IMG/VR virus record: IMGVR_UViG_3300032236_001232
Span: 99,948 to 163,947 of that record
DNA length: 64,000 nucleotides
Strand: one strand, 5' to 3'
Source: a virus
Translations under genes and position numbers: made by a program
The notes under the pieces: generated by a model
Database searches by the model: none
The model's input: only the letters and a program-made list of their open reading frames with translations
What the model was told of the DNA's origin: nothing
Shown: piece by piece, positions 7,712 to 16,614 of the stretch
Position numbering within the stretch: the first letter of the stretch is position 1
Layout: each line of letters begins with the position of its first letter

Positions 7712-8137
7712 CTATTTTTTTCTTATATGACTACCGTGAATACGGCAGTTTATGATGCCATTGTAATAATCGTCTGATTCCAATACTTTGCGTTCAAACT
7801 GTTCTCGGGCCTCGATGTAACTGGTTTCTGCCTTGCTGCCACAATAATAAAGTATTTCTCTTGTGAAATTTTCTTTGCCTAGTTTAGATATGTCTTCATG
7901 GAGATTAGGACTGCTACCCCAATATTCTCTCCAATCGCTGTCTATTTTACTTTTAATTCGTTTTTTCTTTTTAGTGCCGTTTTTTAATGTAACTGTTTTA
8001 TATGTAGTTTTGCTGAATTTACTTAATTTTTTGCCTATGTATTTTCTGCCGGTGACAGTGTTGGTTATGATATAAACATAACCAACACAATCCTCGGGCA
8101 GTTCATCAATAACTGTACCTTGATAGGTCCAGGTCAT
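7712..8137 (-). CDS. GIY-YIG domain protein, conserved in T4-like phages
   Basis: A 141-residue protein with the GIY-YIG core near its N-terminus: GYVYIITNTVTGRKYIGKK (about residues 19-37), followed by a basic stretch (KNGTKKKKRIKS) and SDWREYWGSS. A later helix carries a Glu in the region SYIEAREQFERKVL, consistent with the catalytic Glu of the fold. Proteins of this size and layout are widespread and apparently fixed in T4-like phages, unlike selfish homing genes. It may be a repair or processing nuclease rather than a mobile element. It is last in the gp55-gp47-gp46 operon, three bases after the preceding gene. Confidence 0.78.
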   Translation of the reverse strand: MTWTYQGTVIDELPEDCVGYVYIITNTVTGRKYIGKKLSKFSKTTYKTVTLKNGTKKKKRIKSKIDSDWREYWGSSPNLHEDISKLGKENFTREILYYCGSKAETSYIEAREQFERKVLESDDYYNGIINCRIHGSHIRKK

Positions 8138-8140
8138 TGA

Positions 8141-8368
8141 TTATTTTTTAGCTGCTTTTACTGGTGCTGCTTTCGCTGCGTCTTTTTCTGCCTTGCGAGC
8201 ATTCTTTTCAGCAGTGATTTCGTTGCGACGAGCCTTCACTAGTTTGCTGATATCGGCCAATGCTTTGCGAGCACGAGTTCCGGCAGCAGCGTTACCACTG
8301 GTGAATTTAGCATCTTCTTTGAGAAACTCATCAAATGCTGCTTGTAGATTTTCAACTGTCGATTCCAT
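8141..8368 (-). CDS. Small histone H1/Hc1-like basic protein
   Basis: A 75-residue protein with a helical N-terminus and the core GNAAAGTRARKALADISKLVK (about residues 24-44), followed by an Ala/Lys tail (KAEKDAAKAAPVKAAKK). This layout matches the short Hc1-like DNA-binding proteins found in T4-like phages, related to the chlamydial histone-like Hc1. DNA binding is inferred from the Lys/Arg-rich C-terminus. Its first 17 bases overlap the end of the upstream gene, suggesting translational coupling. Confidence 0.7.
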   Translation of the reverse strand: MESTVENLQAAFDEFLKEDAKFTSGNAAAGTRARKALADISKLVKARRNEITAEKNARKAEKDAAKAAPVKAAKK

Positions 8369-8666
8369 TTTTTCTTCCTTTTGGTCTTCCGCCAGGCTTA
8401 ATCCTGGGTTTTGCTTTTGCTCTCAATTCTTTGAGACGTTGTCTTTGAGCCTTGGTGTTTTCTTGATTTTCTTTAAAGCACTCTAATGCCAATTGAGCCA
8501 TTTCTCTTTCAAGTTTGATCATTGAATATAAACTGGTTCTAACTTGAGCAGTAGAATCTTTACCTCGATTCTCCATAAACACGCTATGATAGTTATGCAA
8601 AGTTACAAAGTGCTTTACATATTCTGAATACAGCACTCTATAACGATCAATTTTTTCAGTTAACAT
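8352..8666 (-). CDS. Conserved hypothetical protein
   Basis: A 104-residue protein that is predominantly helical in the first 75 residues (LYSMIKLEREMAQLALECFK) and has a basic, Gly/Pro-containing tail (KPRIKPGGRPKGRKNG). The tail suggests nucleic-acid contact. No enzymatic motif is visible. It overlaps the gp46 gene start-side neighbour by 11 bases and the Hc1-like gene by 17 bases, so it belongs to the same operon. Function unknown. Confidence 0.65.
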   Translation of the reverse strand: MLTEKIDRYRVLYSEYVKHFVTLHNYHSVFMENRGKDSTAQVRTSLYSMIKLEREMAQLALECFKENQENTKAQRQRLKELRAKAKPRIKPGGRPKGRKNGIDS

Positions 8667-10443
8667 AATCTAAACTGTTAGAATACGAAGTGAACCCATT
8701 CTCTTTGATAACCCTAAGCACGTTATTCACACGCCCGATCAATTCATCCTTATGACTGATTAAGTATATATTCTTATTTCGTTCTCTGGCCATCTTTTTT
8801 AGAACCGCTAGGGCACTTTCTACCCCTGCTGAGTCCATGCCCGCATCGACTAACTCGTCGATAAACAGTAGATTGATATGTTGATACAGTCCTTCCCATA
8901 CATCACGGAAGGCAAAACTCATGCTGAGAATCAATCTATTGCGTTCTCCGCGTGACAAATTGTCAAAATCTAAGTCTTGTCCTAACTGTGTAATCTCCAC
9001 TGTAAGGTCATTTTGAAACACAACAGTATGTGGTAATCCAAGTTTGTCAATATAATAACTTAATCGCTTGTTGAGATAGGACAAATTCTGATCAATAATA
9101 CGTTTTCTAATAAAACTATCTTTATTGGTCAACAGTTTATGTAAGAATTCTTGATGATCCTTTAATCGAGTAAGATCATTAATGGTGTCCCAGGATATTT
9201 CTTGGATAGCGGTATTCTTTAATTCTTCAATTTGTTCATCAAAGGGATTTAATTCCAATACCTTGCTCTCTAGTGACTTGGTTAATTGATCTAAATTATT
9301 CTTATGCCCTAGTGCTTCCGCCTCTGTATCGTAGAAAGGTTCTGGTCTGCGCCCTTGTTCGCCTATGTCTGAAAGCTCTTGCAGCACATTATCATAGTTG
9401 GTCTGACAAGTATCGAGATATACAACAGCATCTTCTAAATTCTTAGTTGCCGTTGTGGTCATTTCTTCATGTTTGTGATCATGAATATTCTGTTCACAAG
9501 CAGGACATTTTTTATCCAGTAGTGATTCCAATGCCTTACGATACCGTTCAACGGCTTTTTCGGCCTGTGTCACTGCTGTTTCATATGTGGCTTTTTGTTT
9601 ATTTAGATCTCTAATCCTGTTAGAGTTTTCTAGCCACTGCTTTAGTGTAGCATGAAGCAGTAGTTCGGCATCAATATCTACCGATTCAAGACTGACAATA
9701 GCAGCACCTAGTTTTTCAATCTCTTCATTCTTCTTTTTATTCCATGCTGCGCTCTTAATGCCTAAACTGTCAATGCTTTTTTGAACGTTTTCGTTGGCAG
9801 ATTTAATTGCTTCAATACGAAATTGTTCGGAACTGATTAAATCTTTAGTTTCTTTGACACGAGTTTTTAGTAGTTCGGCCTTTTCACTGAGCAGTGTAAT
9901 GCCCAACAATTGTTCAATTACTTCACGTTGATCAGCAGCCCGCATGGCCAAGAAAGGTTCTGTATAGGTATTCAGAGCAACTAGATGTTTGAACATGGTA
10001 TGAGTCATGTCCAACATCTGTTCAATAGACTTTTGTGTTTCTCTGCTGTCACCTTGGCTTTCGTCCTCGCCTTGATTATCCATACTGATCTCTCGATCAT
10101 CTACATACAATCTCAGCAAATTGGGTTTGCGTCCTCGTTCAATACGATAGTTTAGCCCATTCTTTTCGAACTCCACAGTGATCAACATGTTCTTACCGTT
10201 GATCTTGTTGATTAAGTTTTCTTTACGGATGTTGGTCAGTGCTTGTCCGTATAGGGCATAGCTGAGAGCATTGATAATTGTAGTCTTACCGGTGCCGTTG
10301 CGTGATCCAGTATCGTCGCCACCTAGGTCTAGGTTGCTGCCTAGCACCAATGTAAGAGATTCTTGGTCAAAATTTACTGCCTGGGTTTGATTACCCACGC
10401 TCATAAAATTCTTTACGGTTAAGTTTTTAATGCGGAATGTCAT
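8656..10443 (-). CDS. 46: Recombination nuclease subunit gp46 (Rad50/SbcC-like ATPase)
   Basis: At 595 residues it is close to T4 gp46 (560). With gp47 it forms the T4 Mre11/Rad50-type complex that resects DNA ends for recombination-dependent replication. Visible motifs are the Walker A GSRNGTGKTT (residues 46-55), a long coiled coil interrupted by the zinc-hook CPAC (Cys 313 and 316), the ABC signature LSRGERNRL, and the Walker B LLFIDELVDAG. The stop-start overlap with gp47 (ATGA type, four bases) indicates coupled translation of the two subunits. Confidence 0.96.
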   Translation of the reverse strand: MTFRIKNLTVKNFMSVGNQTQAVNFDQESLTLVLGSNLDLGGDDTGSRNGTGKTTIINALSYALYGQALTNIRKENLINKINGKNMLITVEFEKNGLNYRIERGRKPNLLRLYVDDREISMDNQGEDESQGDSRETQKSIEQMLDMTHTMFKHLVALNTYTEPFLAMRAADQREVIEQLLGITLLSEKAELLKTRVKETKDLISSEQFRIEAIKSANENVQKSIDSLGIKSAAWNKKKNEEIEKLGAAIVSLESVDIDAELLLHATLKQWLENSNRIRDLNKQKATYETAVTQAEKAVERYRKALESLLDKKCPACEQNIHDHKHEEMTTTATKNLEDAVVYLDTCQTNYDNVLQELSDIGEQGRRPEPFYDTEAEALGHKNNLDQLTKSLESKVLELNPFDEQIEELKNTAIQEISWDTINDLTRLKDHQEFLHKLLTNKDSFIRKRIIDQNLSYLNKRLSYYIDKLGLPHTVVFQNDLTVEITQLGQDLDFDNLSRGERNRLILSMSFAFRDVWEGLYQHINLLFIDELVDAGMDSAGVESALAVLKKMARERNKNIYLISHKDELIGRVNNVLRVIKENGFTSYSNSLDYVN

Positions 10444-11453
10444 AGATCGTTGTAGATATCCATTAGGATTTTTTTATCAAATTGGCCGCTGTCGATATTG
10501 ACCAGTTGTTCGGCAACAATAGTGTCAATACTTTCAAATTTAGTGTCGGGCGTGTCTTCGTAACTGCCTTCTAAGTTGCTTTTATCTTGGACCAGACCAA
10601 TTTCTCTGATGTCATAGTCTTTAATAAAGGTTTCTTTGATGTAGTTGGCTTCTTCAAAACTGATATCAATGTCGAGATTAACACGCAGATACATTTTGCT
10701 CAGCATGATCTCATCCTTGCGATCAATTAGTTCGCTAAGTTTGATAGTTCTAAACTTAGGAGCGTCAGGCCAGTTTTTGTATTCTGGCTGCCCACCCCAC
10801 TCTATCATCATCATGCCGCGTTCATCATCCCACGCATCGGAGAAGTTATGTGGGAAAGCATTACCAATATATACAACATTTTGATTAGTTTGGCGTTTGT
10901 GGAAATGGCCACTGAACACATATTCTGGCCCGACAAAGTCTTCTGCCCGTAGTTCGCCATGATCCGGCATTTGCACCATGGCATTCATAAAGAACTTGGG
11001 CAGTTCAAAGTGTCCAAACACATAGCGGCTTTTGATGTTGCGCATGGTTTTCCACTCATCACCCACTAGCCAAGGCACTAGAGTAACTTCATCTAGTGTG
11101 GTAACACCTTCAACTACAGTTACTCCGGGGATGTGTCTGCCAAAAATACTGCTGTGAATGTCTCGTTTGTCTTTATAGAACAGGTCGTGATTGCCTGGGA
11201 ACCAGAAAAACTGTTTAAAGGCAGCACCCAGTTTCTCTAAACACCTAATACTGGTGTCTAGAGTGTATAGGTTCATGCTGTTTCTGTTGTGCGACCAATC
11301 ACCGAGAAAGATTGCAGTTTCGCAACCTGCAGATTGAGCCTCTGCAATAAACCAGTCTACAAAATCTTCACAATCCTGTAGATGAATTACGCTATTGGAC
11401 TTGGCGCCCACATGAAGATCTGTCATACAGGCAACTTTCTTAAACAGTCCCAT
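10440..11453 (-). CDS. 47: Recombination nuclease subunit gp47 (Mre11/SbcD-like)
   Basis: At 337 residues it is essentially the size of T4 gp47 (339). Calcineurin-type metallophosphoesterase motifs are in order: DLH (Asp12, His14), GDWSHNR (Asp52), PGNHD (Asn88, His89), and FSGHFHKRQ (metal-binding His). It is the nuclease partner of gp46. Its start coincides with the end of a homing endonuclease gene (11453), so that gene sits exactly in the gp55-gp47 junction. Confidence 0.96.
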   Translation of the reverse strand: MGLFKKVACMTDLHVGAKSNSVIHLQDCEDFVDWFIAEAQSAGCETAIFLGDWSHNRNSMNLYTLDTSIRCLEKLGAAFKQFFWFPGNHDLFYKDKRDIHSSIFGRHIPGVTVVEGVTTLDEVTLVPWLVGDEWKTMRNIKSRYVFGHFELPKFFMNAMVQMPDHGELRAEDFVGPEYVFSGHFHKRQTNQNVVYIGNAFPHNFSDAWDDERGMMMIEWGGQPEYKNWPDAPKFRTIKLSELIDRKDEIMLSKMYLRVNLDIDISFEEANYIKETFIKDYDIREIGLVQDKSNLEGSYEDTPDTKFESIDTIVAEQLVNIDSGQFDKKILMDIYNDL

Positions 11454-12214
11454 TATACTTCCTTGGCTTTATATCCATTATAAAATTCTCCCTTGTTTGA
11501 CTTTTCTAAAACTGTTTTAGCCCACTGGCCTGTCTGTCTGTAAAATTCGGCTTTGCTGGTAAAGTATAACACTTTACCATCCTCAGTTTCAACCTCTAAT
11601 TTCTTCGAAACTTTTGCAGATCCCTTTGCTCCATTTTCCTTTGCAATTTTTCTGTGTTTTTCTTTATTATTATTTTGCCATTCAAGTAATTTACTAATTT
11701 TGTATTCTTTTGCTCCGGGAACAGATTTGTAATATTCTTTTAATGATGATGCTCTTCGAGCATTTACCTCGGGTGTAAATGCAGGTTTAAGCATCTCTTT
11801 TCTTTGTTCAGGAGTAGTATTAGCCCATTTTACTTTATTATATTCTGTAAAATGTTTTCCTAATGTTGATTTTATTGCAAGTATTTCTTCTTCAGTGAGA
11901 TTGATCCACCCATTGTGACCTAACCCATCACCGCCTCTACTAGAGTTTAATCCATTTTTATAAGAATCATGCAATTCAATATGTTTTATTTCTGCTATTG
12001 CTAACGATCCTAAAGATGTAAATCCTCGTTCAATAACTTCATATAAACAATTTTCAATACCATGTTGCTTCATGGCTACATGAATTTTTCTTTTAGTTTC
12101 TTTTTTAGCAGATCGGCAATGATCTTTCCATCTTGATTTCTTATATTCGAGTTCGGTGTCCATTCCAATATAGACTTGATTTAATGGAACAACTGTAATT
12201 TTGTATATAAACAT
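11453..12214 (-). CDS. GIY-YIG homing endonuclease (free-standing)
   Basis: A 253-residue protein with an N-terminal GIY-YIG nuclease domain (YKITVVPLNQVYIG, then a conserved Arg/His helix and GLNSSRGGDGLGH). A Lys-rich middle follows (about residues 130-215), then a small C-terminal DNA-binding-type segment (about 215-253) resembling NUMOD/helix-turn-helix modules. It is inserted between gp55 and gp47. It has its own perfect late promoter (12247-12240) and a ribosome site AGGA masked in a hairpin of the read-through transcript. The insertion between essential, conserved genes is typical of homing genes that spread with their neighbours. Confidence 0.86.
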   Translation of the reverse strand: MFIYKITVVPLNQVYIGMDTELEYKKSRWKDHCRSAKKETKRKIHVAMKQHGIENCLYEVIERGFTSLGSLAIAEIKHIELHDSYKNGLNSSRGGDGLGHNGWINLTEEEILAIKSTLGKHFTEYNKVKWANTTPEQRKEMLKPAFTPEVNARRASSLKEYYKSVPGAKEYKISKLLEWQNNNKEKHRKIAKENGAKGSAKVSKKLEVETEDGKVLYFTSKAEFYRQTGQWAKTVLEKSNKGEFYNGYKAKEV

Positions 12215-12220
12215 ATTTTT

Positions 12221-12258
12221 GATCCTAAATGTAAATTATTATTTATACATGTAGGATC
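12221..12258 (-). promoter_or_regulatory. Late promoter inside an SD-sequestering hairpin
   Basis: In the minus-strand RNA, GATCCTA (12258-12252) pairs with TAGGATC (12227-12221), and ATGTA (12250-12246) with TACAT (12233-12229), one mismatch apart. The 3' arm holds AGGA, the ribosome site of the 12214 start. The TATAAATA late promoter at 12247-12240 begins in the 5' arm, so late transcripts would begin downstream of that arm and leave the ribosome site open. Confidence 0.72.
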
Positions 12259-12268
12259 AAAATCAACA

Positions 12269-13177
12269 TTATACTTCTTCTTCTGGCAATTCTTCTTCGA
12301 TGCTGTCGTCTCTCTTAGGTTGCCTGATGTTTTTATACAGTTCAGCTTGACGAGCAGTTTCCTCTGCATATTCATGTGCGTGTTGTCTAGTAGAACTTGG
12401 AGTTAGTCCATTTTCTTCCAGCATATCATCGCGAATATTTTGATTCTTTTTCTCGATATTCAGCACACGAGTAAAAGAATTAGTTACCGCGGCAGTGTAG
12501 TAGGCAAATGGGTTTTCGCTTTTACTCTCATCAAACTGTAGACCAATTTGACTTAATTGTAGAATGGCTTGTCCACGCATTTCGTCAATGTAAGTATATC
12601 CACGCCAGTTGCTGCGTTGGGCATAGCGTTCGCTTAGTTTAATATACATGCGTCCCAGACCTTCTGTGATACGACCATGGTCTTTATTAAAATTACCTGT
12701 ATCAACTGGGCCCTTCCAGTGGCTCTTTCCTACACAGATCAGTTGATCTTGGTCGTCGTATTTCCAATGTTGGAATGGAGGGAAGTTTACTTTTTCGTGA
12801 CCATCGGCTGTGGTTTTGGTAGTTTTCTTTCTACCCGGGCTTAATGGGATATGATCAAAAGTCATTATGCGAATAACAAGATCAATTTTGTCAATGGTAT
12901 TAGGATCCTTTACACATTCTGCCAGTTTAATTTTCTTATCACCGGCGGCTCTTGCTAAGTTAAATGCTTCTAATCCTAATCTTTTAGCACGATTCTTTTT
13001 GGCTTCGTCGATTACAGACTGGTCAATGCTGGACAGGTTAGAAACGATAACGTCGTATTGATGGTATTCTGGTTTAGCAAAGCTAGAGTAAGAACATTTA
13101 CTTTTGTGAATTTCTATCAGTAAGTCTCGATTATTTAGATATTTTACCTTGCGTCCAGTGGTTGCGTCAATCGTCAT
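12269..13177 (-). CDS. 55: Late-transcription sigma factor, gp55-like
   Basis: A 302-residue protein whose N-terminal part has YLNNRDLLIEIHKSKCSYS and YHQYDVIVSN, characteristic of phage gp55 late sigma factors. Later come RGYTYIDEMRGQAILQL and NPFAYYTAAVTNSFTRVLN, which match the sigma region 2-like core-binding helices. T4 gp55 is shorter (185 residues); this one has an insertion around residues 95-150 and an acidic tail ending EEELPEEEV, which may replace the T4 clamp-binding C-terminus in part. It directs host RNA polymerase to TATAAATA late promoters and is first in an operon behind a sigma70 promoter. Confidence 0.88.
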   Translation of the reverse strand: MTIDATTGRKVKYLNNRDLLIEIHKSKCSYSSFAKPEYHQYDVIVSNLSSIDQSVIDEAKKNRAKRLGLEAFNLARAAGDKKIKLAECVKDPNTIDKIDLVIRIMTFDHIPLSPGRKKTTKTTADGHEKVNFPPFQHWKYDDQDQLICVGKSHWKGPVDTGNFNKDHGRITEGLGRMYIKLSERYAQRSNWRGYTYIDEMRGQAILQLSQIGLQFDESKSENPFAYYTAAVTNSFTRVLNIEKKNQNIRDDMLEENGLTPSSTRQHAHEYAEETARQAELYKNIRQPKRDDSIEEELPEEEV

Positions 13178-13202
13178 ATTTTTTATATTTTCCTTGTGAT
13201 TT

Positions 13203-13231
13203 ATAATAGCACAGCAATGTGTTTATGTCAA
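13203..13231 (-). promoter_or_regulatory. Sigma70-type promoter for the gp55 operon
   Basis: TTGACA (13231-13226), 17-base spacer, TATTAT (13208-13203) on the minus strand, 26 bases before the gp55 ATG. A near-consensus host promoter for the gp55-gp47-gp46 operon. Confidence 0.82.
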
Positions 13232-13265
13232 TACCACGGGTTATTAAGTTAGCAGTTTATTTAAC

Positions 13266-13273
13266 GGTAAATA
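13266..13273 (+). promoter_or_regulatory. Late promoter-like GGTAAATA
   Basis: GGTAAATA lies 19 bases before the ATG at 13293, which has AAGGAG as ribosome site. It differs from the T4 late consensus at the first positions, so this is a weaker call. It would start the long baseplate transcript. Confidence 0.45.
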
Positions 13274-13292
13274 CACAGTAAAGGAGTGGTTT

Positions 13293-14078
13293 ATGGCTAC
13301 CGGTGATGAAATTGTAGGTGTTATTGACAAGTTTGGAGGACGGGCCTTAGGTGATGCTGCCAGGAATGTTCAAGGGCTTACTCGCAGTGCTCAAGCATTG
13401 GTCAATAAAGTCAAAGGCATAGGTTTACCAACTGCTAAAGTTAACGTCACGGGTGTGTCTGGAAAAGCACTAGGTGCAGACATGCGGGTAAGGATTAAAG
13501 TTCCTGCTGATTATCTAGATTATGTTGGTGTAGGTGGGTTAGTAGATCCTTCTTTCTCTTTATATAATGTAGGCGGAATAATTTTTCCATATACTCCGCA
13601 GATTTCGTATGACAATAAAGCAGATTATGCGGCAGTGACTCCTACACACAGTAATTATACACAGTATTTTTATAAAAACAGTTCTGTAACTGATATCAAT
13701 ATCATAGGAAAGTTTACAGTTCAAAATGAAACAGATGCTTATATATTATTATCAACAATACATTTATTAAAAGCACTAACTAAAATGAGAGCAGGTGGGG
13801 AGGATAATAGCGGAGCACCTCCTCCTGTATGTAGATTATATGCTTATGGTCAGCAAATGCTTGATGAAACTCCTGTAGTTATTAAATCTTTTAGAATAGA
13901 ATTGCCAGATGGTGTGGATTATTTTACAGTGAATAAATCGGGTTCATCTAACAAAGCATCTGTGCCTACTTCTTGCACTATTACATTAAATTGTGCCGTG
14001 GTATATAGTAGGAATGAAATTAAAAACTTTACAGTTCAAAATTGGTTAGCAACTGGAAGGACTAAAGGATATCTATAA
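13293..14078 (+). CDS. Baseplate-tail tube junction protein (gp48/gp54-like)
   Basis: A 261-residue protein with the segment FPYTPQISYDNKADYAAVTP and then a beta-rich part (DINIIGKFTVQNETDAYILL) followed by a helix (TIHLLKALTKM). This resembles the tail-tube-like domain of T4 gp54 and gp48, which cap the baseplate and nucleate the inner tube. It opens the plus-strand baseplate operon and overlaps the gp53-like gene by one base (TAATG). Which of gp48 or gp54 it equals cannot be decided from sequence alone. Confidence 0.68.
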   Translation: MATGDEIVGVIDKFGGRALGDAARNVQGLTRSAQALVNKVKGIGLPTAKVNVTGVSGKALGADMRVRIKVPADYLDYVGVGGLVDPSFSLYNVGGIIFPYTPQISYDNKADYAAVTPTHSNYTQYFYKNSSVTDINIIGKFTVQNETDAYILLSTIHLLKALTKMRAGGEDNSGAPPPVCRLYAYGQQMLDETPVVIKSFRIELPDGVDYFTVNKSGSSNKASVPTSCTITLNCAVVYSRNEIKNFTVQNWLATGRTKGYL

Positions 14079-14377
14079 TGGCACTATACGATAACAACAG
14101 CCCTTATGCTAAGACAGATTATTCATTAGGATATTTGGATGTTCAAGTATTTCGAGATATTCCACAATCTGTCGATGATGTGCTATTCACAGTGGGCAAA
14201 GAATATGAGAATCGTCCGGACCTGTTGGCATATGATCTGTATCAAACACCTAGCCTCTGGTGGGTATTTGGTGTGAGGAATAAAGACATACTTCGAGATC
14301 CTGTTTTTGATCTAGTAGCCGGAGTAAAAATTTATGTTCCTACTCAGGCTACTTTAACATCTGCCTTGGGAAATTAA
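14078..14377 (+). CDS. 53: Baseplate wedge protein gp53-like
   Basis: A short, 99-residue gp53-type protein. The signature is YENRPDLLAYDLYQTPSLWW followed by VFGVRNKDILRDPVFDLVAG and KIYVP, the conserved wedge-binding and LysM-like core of gp53 proteins. T4 gp53 is 196 residues, so only the core is kept. In T4 it joins gp6 and gp25 in the wedge inner ring. It starts within the stop of the preceding gene (TAATG), so translation is probably coupled. Confidence 0.8.
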   Translation: MALYDNNSPYAKTDYSLGYLDVQVFRDIPQSVDDVLFTVGKEYENRPDLLAYDLYQTPSLWWVFGVRNKDILRDPVFDLVAGVKIYVPTQATLTSALGN

Positions 14378-14378
14378 A

Positions 14379-16610
14379 GTGGGATTTAATACAGTAAGAG
14401 GTGGGCATGGTGACACACTAATCCCTTCAATTGGTATAACAAAAACCCCCGAGGTTAGTAGAGATACGCCTGCTGTAGTTAAACCTGTTTCTAATATTTT
14501 AAACATTGAATCTTCGGGAAATACCAATGTTTTAAACAGTTACAGATCCTACACTTATAACTTTACCTTGTCTGCTGTTAGTATTAAAAAGGCTAACGAT
14601 CCTGAAAATTATAGAAAAAGTTCTCAAGATTTTGTAATTTTAAAATCGGGAGGAAAAGGATCTCAGGGATTAACCGGAGATGTAACAGGCTCCCCGATGT
14701 ATCGGACAGACACATCAATATCAACTGAAACCAGCGATGGCGATGGGTTCAAAGTTAGAAACAAAACCACTAAAGTTCTTACAGGGTTTGATCGACAATC
14801 GGCTCAAAAGTTAGTTCAAGAATTTAACAAAAAAAGCCCCGGTCGATTTGACATGTATATTGATAATGTTGAAATAACAACTATTATGGCACCTAACAAG
14901 GCTGGCGGTCTTACACTACCTACTAACGTATCTTTCGATGTCTTTGAGCCATATAGTATTAATGGATTTATTGAAGCATTACAAGTATCGGCACAGGCCG
15001 CAGGATACGACGTTTATTCTAATGCCAGTTTTTTATTGAAGATTGATTTTATAGGTTATAAAGACGATGTAGATCTTCCTAAACCTGAATCTATTCCTAA
15101 TACATCCCGATATTTTTTAATTCGATTTACAGGAATGAGTATAGAAGTAACAGAAAACGGGACAAAATATTCATGCACCGCCGTGCCATTTGCCGATAAG
15201 GGATTTGGCGAGGAAGGTAAGATTCAATCTTCGGCATCGATGACAGGATCTAAGGTCGGCAGTGCATTAAAAAATTTAATGGAAATTTTAAGTAACAGAA
15301 TTAATACCAGTGAAGCTACCAATAAGGATGACACTGAGTCGGATTCATATGAAATAAAATTTCCTAAATGGAACGCTGGTAGTGGATGGGATCTAAAAAG
15401 TGAAGAAGAAAACGAAATTGCTGGATTTGACATATCGTATGGACATAAAGGCGGTGATCTGGTTAGATTTATTCGGCACGATGCCGTTAGCACCACCACA
15501 TCAATAGCCGAAGCGTTAGGGACAACATCTACCGCTCCTACGATACAGTTTAAAGAAGGTGATAATATTCATGATATTATTACAGCCACTATAAGAGATA
15601 GTGCGTATGTCAGAACAAAATTAGATACCATAGGGCAAACTGGAAACCCTGATAGTTATGGCAGAGTTAAATATTTTCTTATCAGGCTACATGTTGAAAA
15701 TAAAGAAAAAATTAATTCGCCAAAGGGAAGACCTTATCAAAAATTCACTTATATAGTTACGGAACATTACGTTCATTATACTTTTATTCCTACATACGGA
15801 AATAGTCAAAATATAGATAAATCTAAATTAAAAACACTGGTATTAAGAGACTACAATTATATCTATACAGGAAAGAATGTAGATATAACTTCTTTCAAAT
15901 TGGATTACAATTATCTATATTTTGAAGCTATTCCTAAAGCATTAGGAAGAAATAACGATTCGAGCTTGGCCAATGCAACTAGTAAAAGCAACGCCAAGGA
16001 AGAGATCAGGACAATTCCGATAGATACTGAAGCCGGTCGAGCAGAAACCGCTTCAAATTCGGAAAGAAATAAAGTTCAGGTTGGAAATGAAATAACTGGT
16101 AATCAGCCCAACTCCGACCCATACACTGCTATGGCAAAAAATATGCACTTAGCCTTGGTAAATTCTGTCAGTAGAGTATCTGGGGATTTAGAAATTATTG
16201 GAGATCCTTTTTACCTTGTCACTGGGGGTATTGGAAATTATAATCCCAAGCCGAGTGAAACTCAACAGGGTGTTACCAAGGATAACGAAGCCGACAGGTT
16301 TTATGGTCAGTTATTAGTATCATTGACATTTAAAAATCCGATTGATATTGATGAAAGAACTGGTTCCCTTAAATTTGAACCAAGTTCGGCAGATGCCAGT
16401 GGAGTTTTTATGGTAACAGAAGCTACTAGTTCATTTAGAGAAGGATTATTCAAACAAAAATTAAAAATTATAAGGGTTCCTGGGCAATTGCCGGATGGAA
16501 ATAAAATTACCAATCCTGCAGATTCTAATATCACTGATCAAGATCCTTCTAAACAGGCAGCTCCTGTTGCTGATGTTAAGATAAATCCTTTCGGGGTGGC
16601 AGCAATTTAA
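14379..16610 (+). CDS. Large baseplate hub/structural protein
   Basis: A 743-residue protein starting at a GTG one base after the preceding stop; no upstream ATG fits better. Notable regions are SYRSYTYNFTLSAVSIKKAN (about residues 54-73), a domain around NVEITTIMAPNKAGGLTLPT, and FEPYSINGFIEALQVSAQAA (about 190-209), then a C-terminal domain with GDPFYLVTGG and KLKIIRVPGQLP. The position between gp53 and the gp5 spike, the beta-rich makeup and the size suggest a hub component that could do the job of T4 gp27. Direct relation to gp27 (391 residues) is not evident. Confidence 0.6.
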   Translation: MGFNTVRGGHGDTLIPSIGITKTPEVSRDTPAVVKPVSNILNIESSGNTNVLNSYRSYTYNFTLSAVSIKKANDPENYRKSSQDFVILKSGGKGSQGLTGDVTGSPMYRTDTSISTETSDGDGFKVRNKTTKVLTGFDRQSAQKLVQEFNKKSPGRFDMYIDNVEITTIMAPNKAGGLTLPTNVSFDVFEPYSINGFIEALQVSAQAAGYDVYSNASFLLKIDFIGYKDDVDLPKPESIPNTSRYFLIRFTGMSIEVTENGTKYSCTAVPFADKGFGEEGKIQSSASMTGSKVGSALKNLMEILSNRINTSEATNKDDTESDSYEIKFPKWNAGSGWDLKSEEENEIAGFDISYGHKGGDLVRFIRHDAVSTTTSIAEALGTTSTAPTIQFKEGDNIHDIITATIRDSAYVRTKLDTIGQTGNPDSYGRVKYFLIRLHVENKEKINSPKGRPYQKFTYIVTEHYVHYTFIPTYGNSQNIDKSKLKTLVLRDYNYIYTGKNVDITSFKLDYNYLYFEAIPKALGRNNDSSLANATSKSNAKEEIRTIPIDTEAGRAETASNSERNKVQVGNEITGNQPNSDPYTAMAKNMHLALVNSVSRVSGDLEIIGDPFYLVTGGIGNYNPKPSETQQGVTKDNEADRFYGQLLVSLTFKNPIDIDERTGSLKFEPSSADASGVFMVTEATSSFREGLFKQKLKIIRVPGQLPDGNKITNPADSNITDQDPSKQAAPVADVKINPFGVAAI

Positions 16611-16614
16611 TATT

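Noticed and set aside
8656-10443. Frame interruption or intron in gp46 or gp43
   Set aside because: Both genes read through all conserved motifs in one frame.
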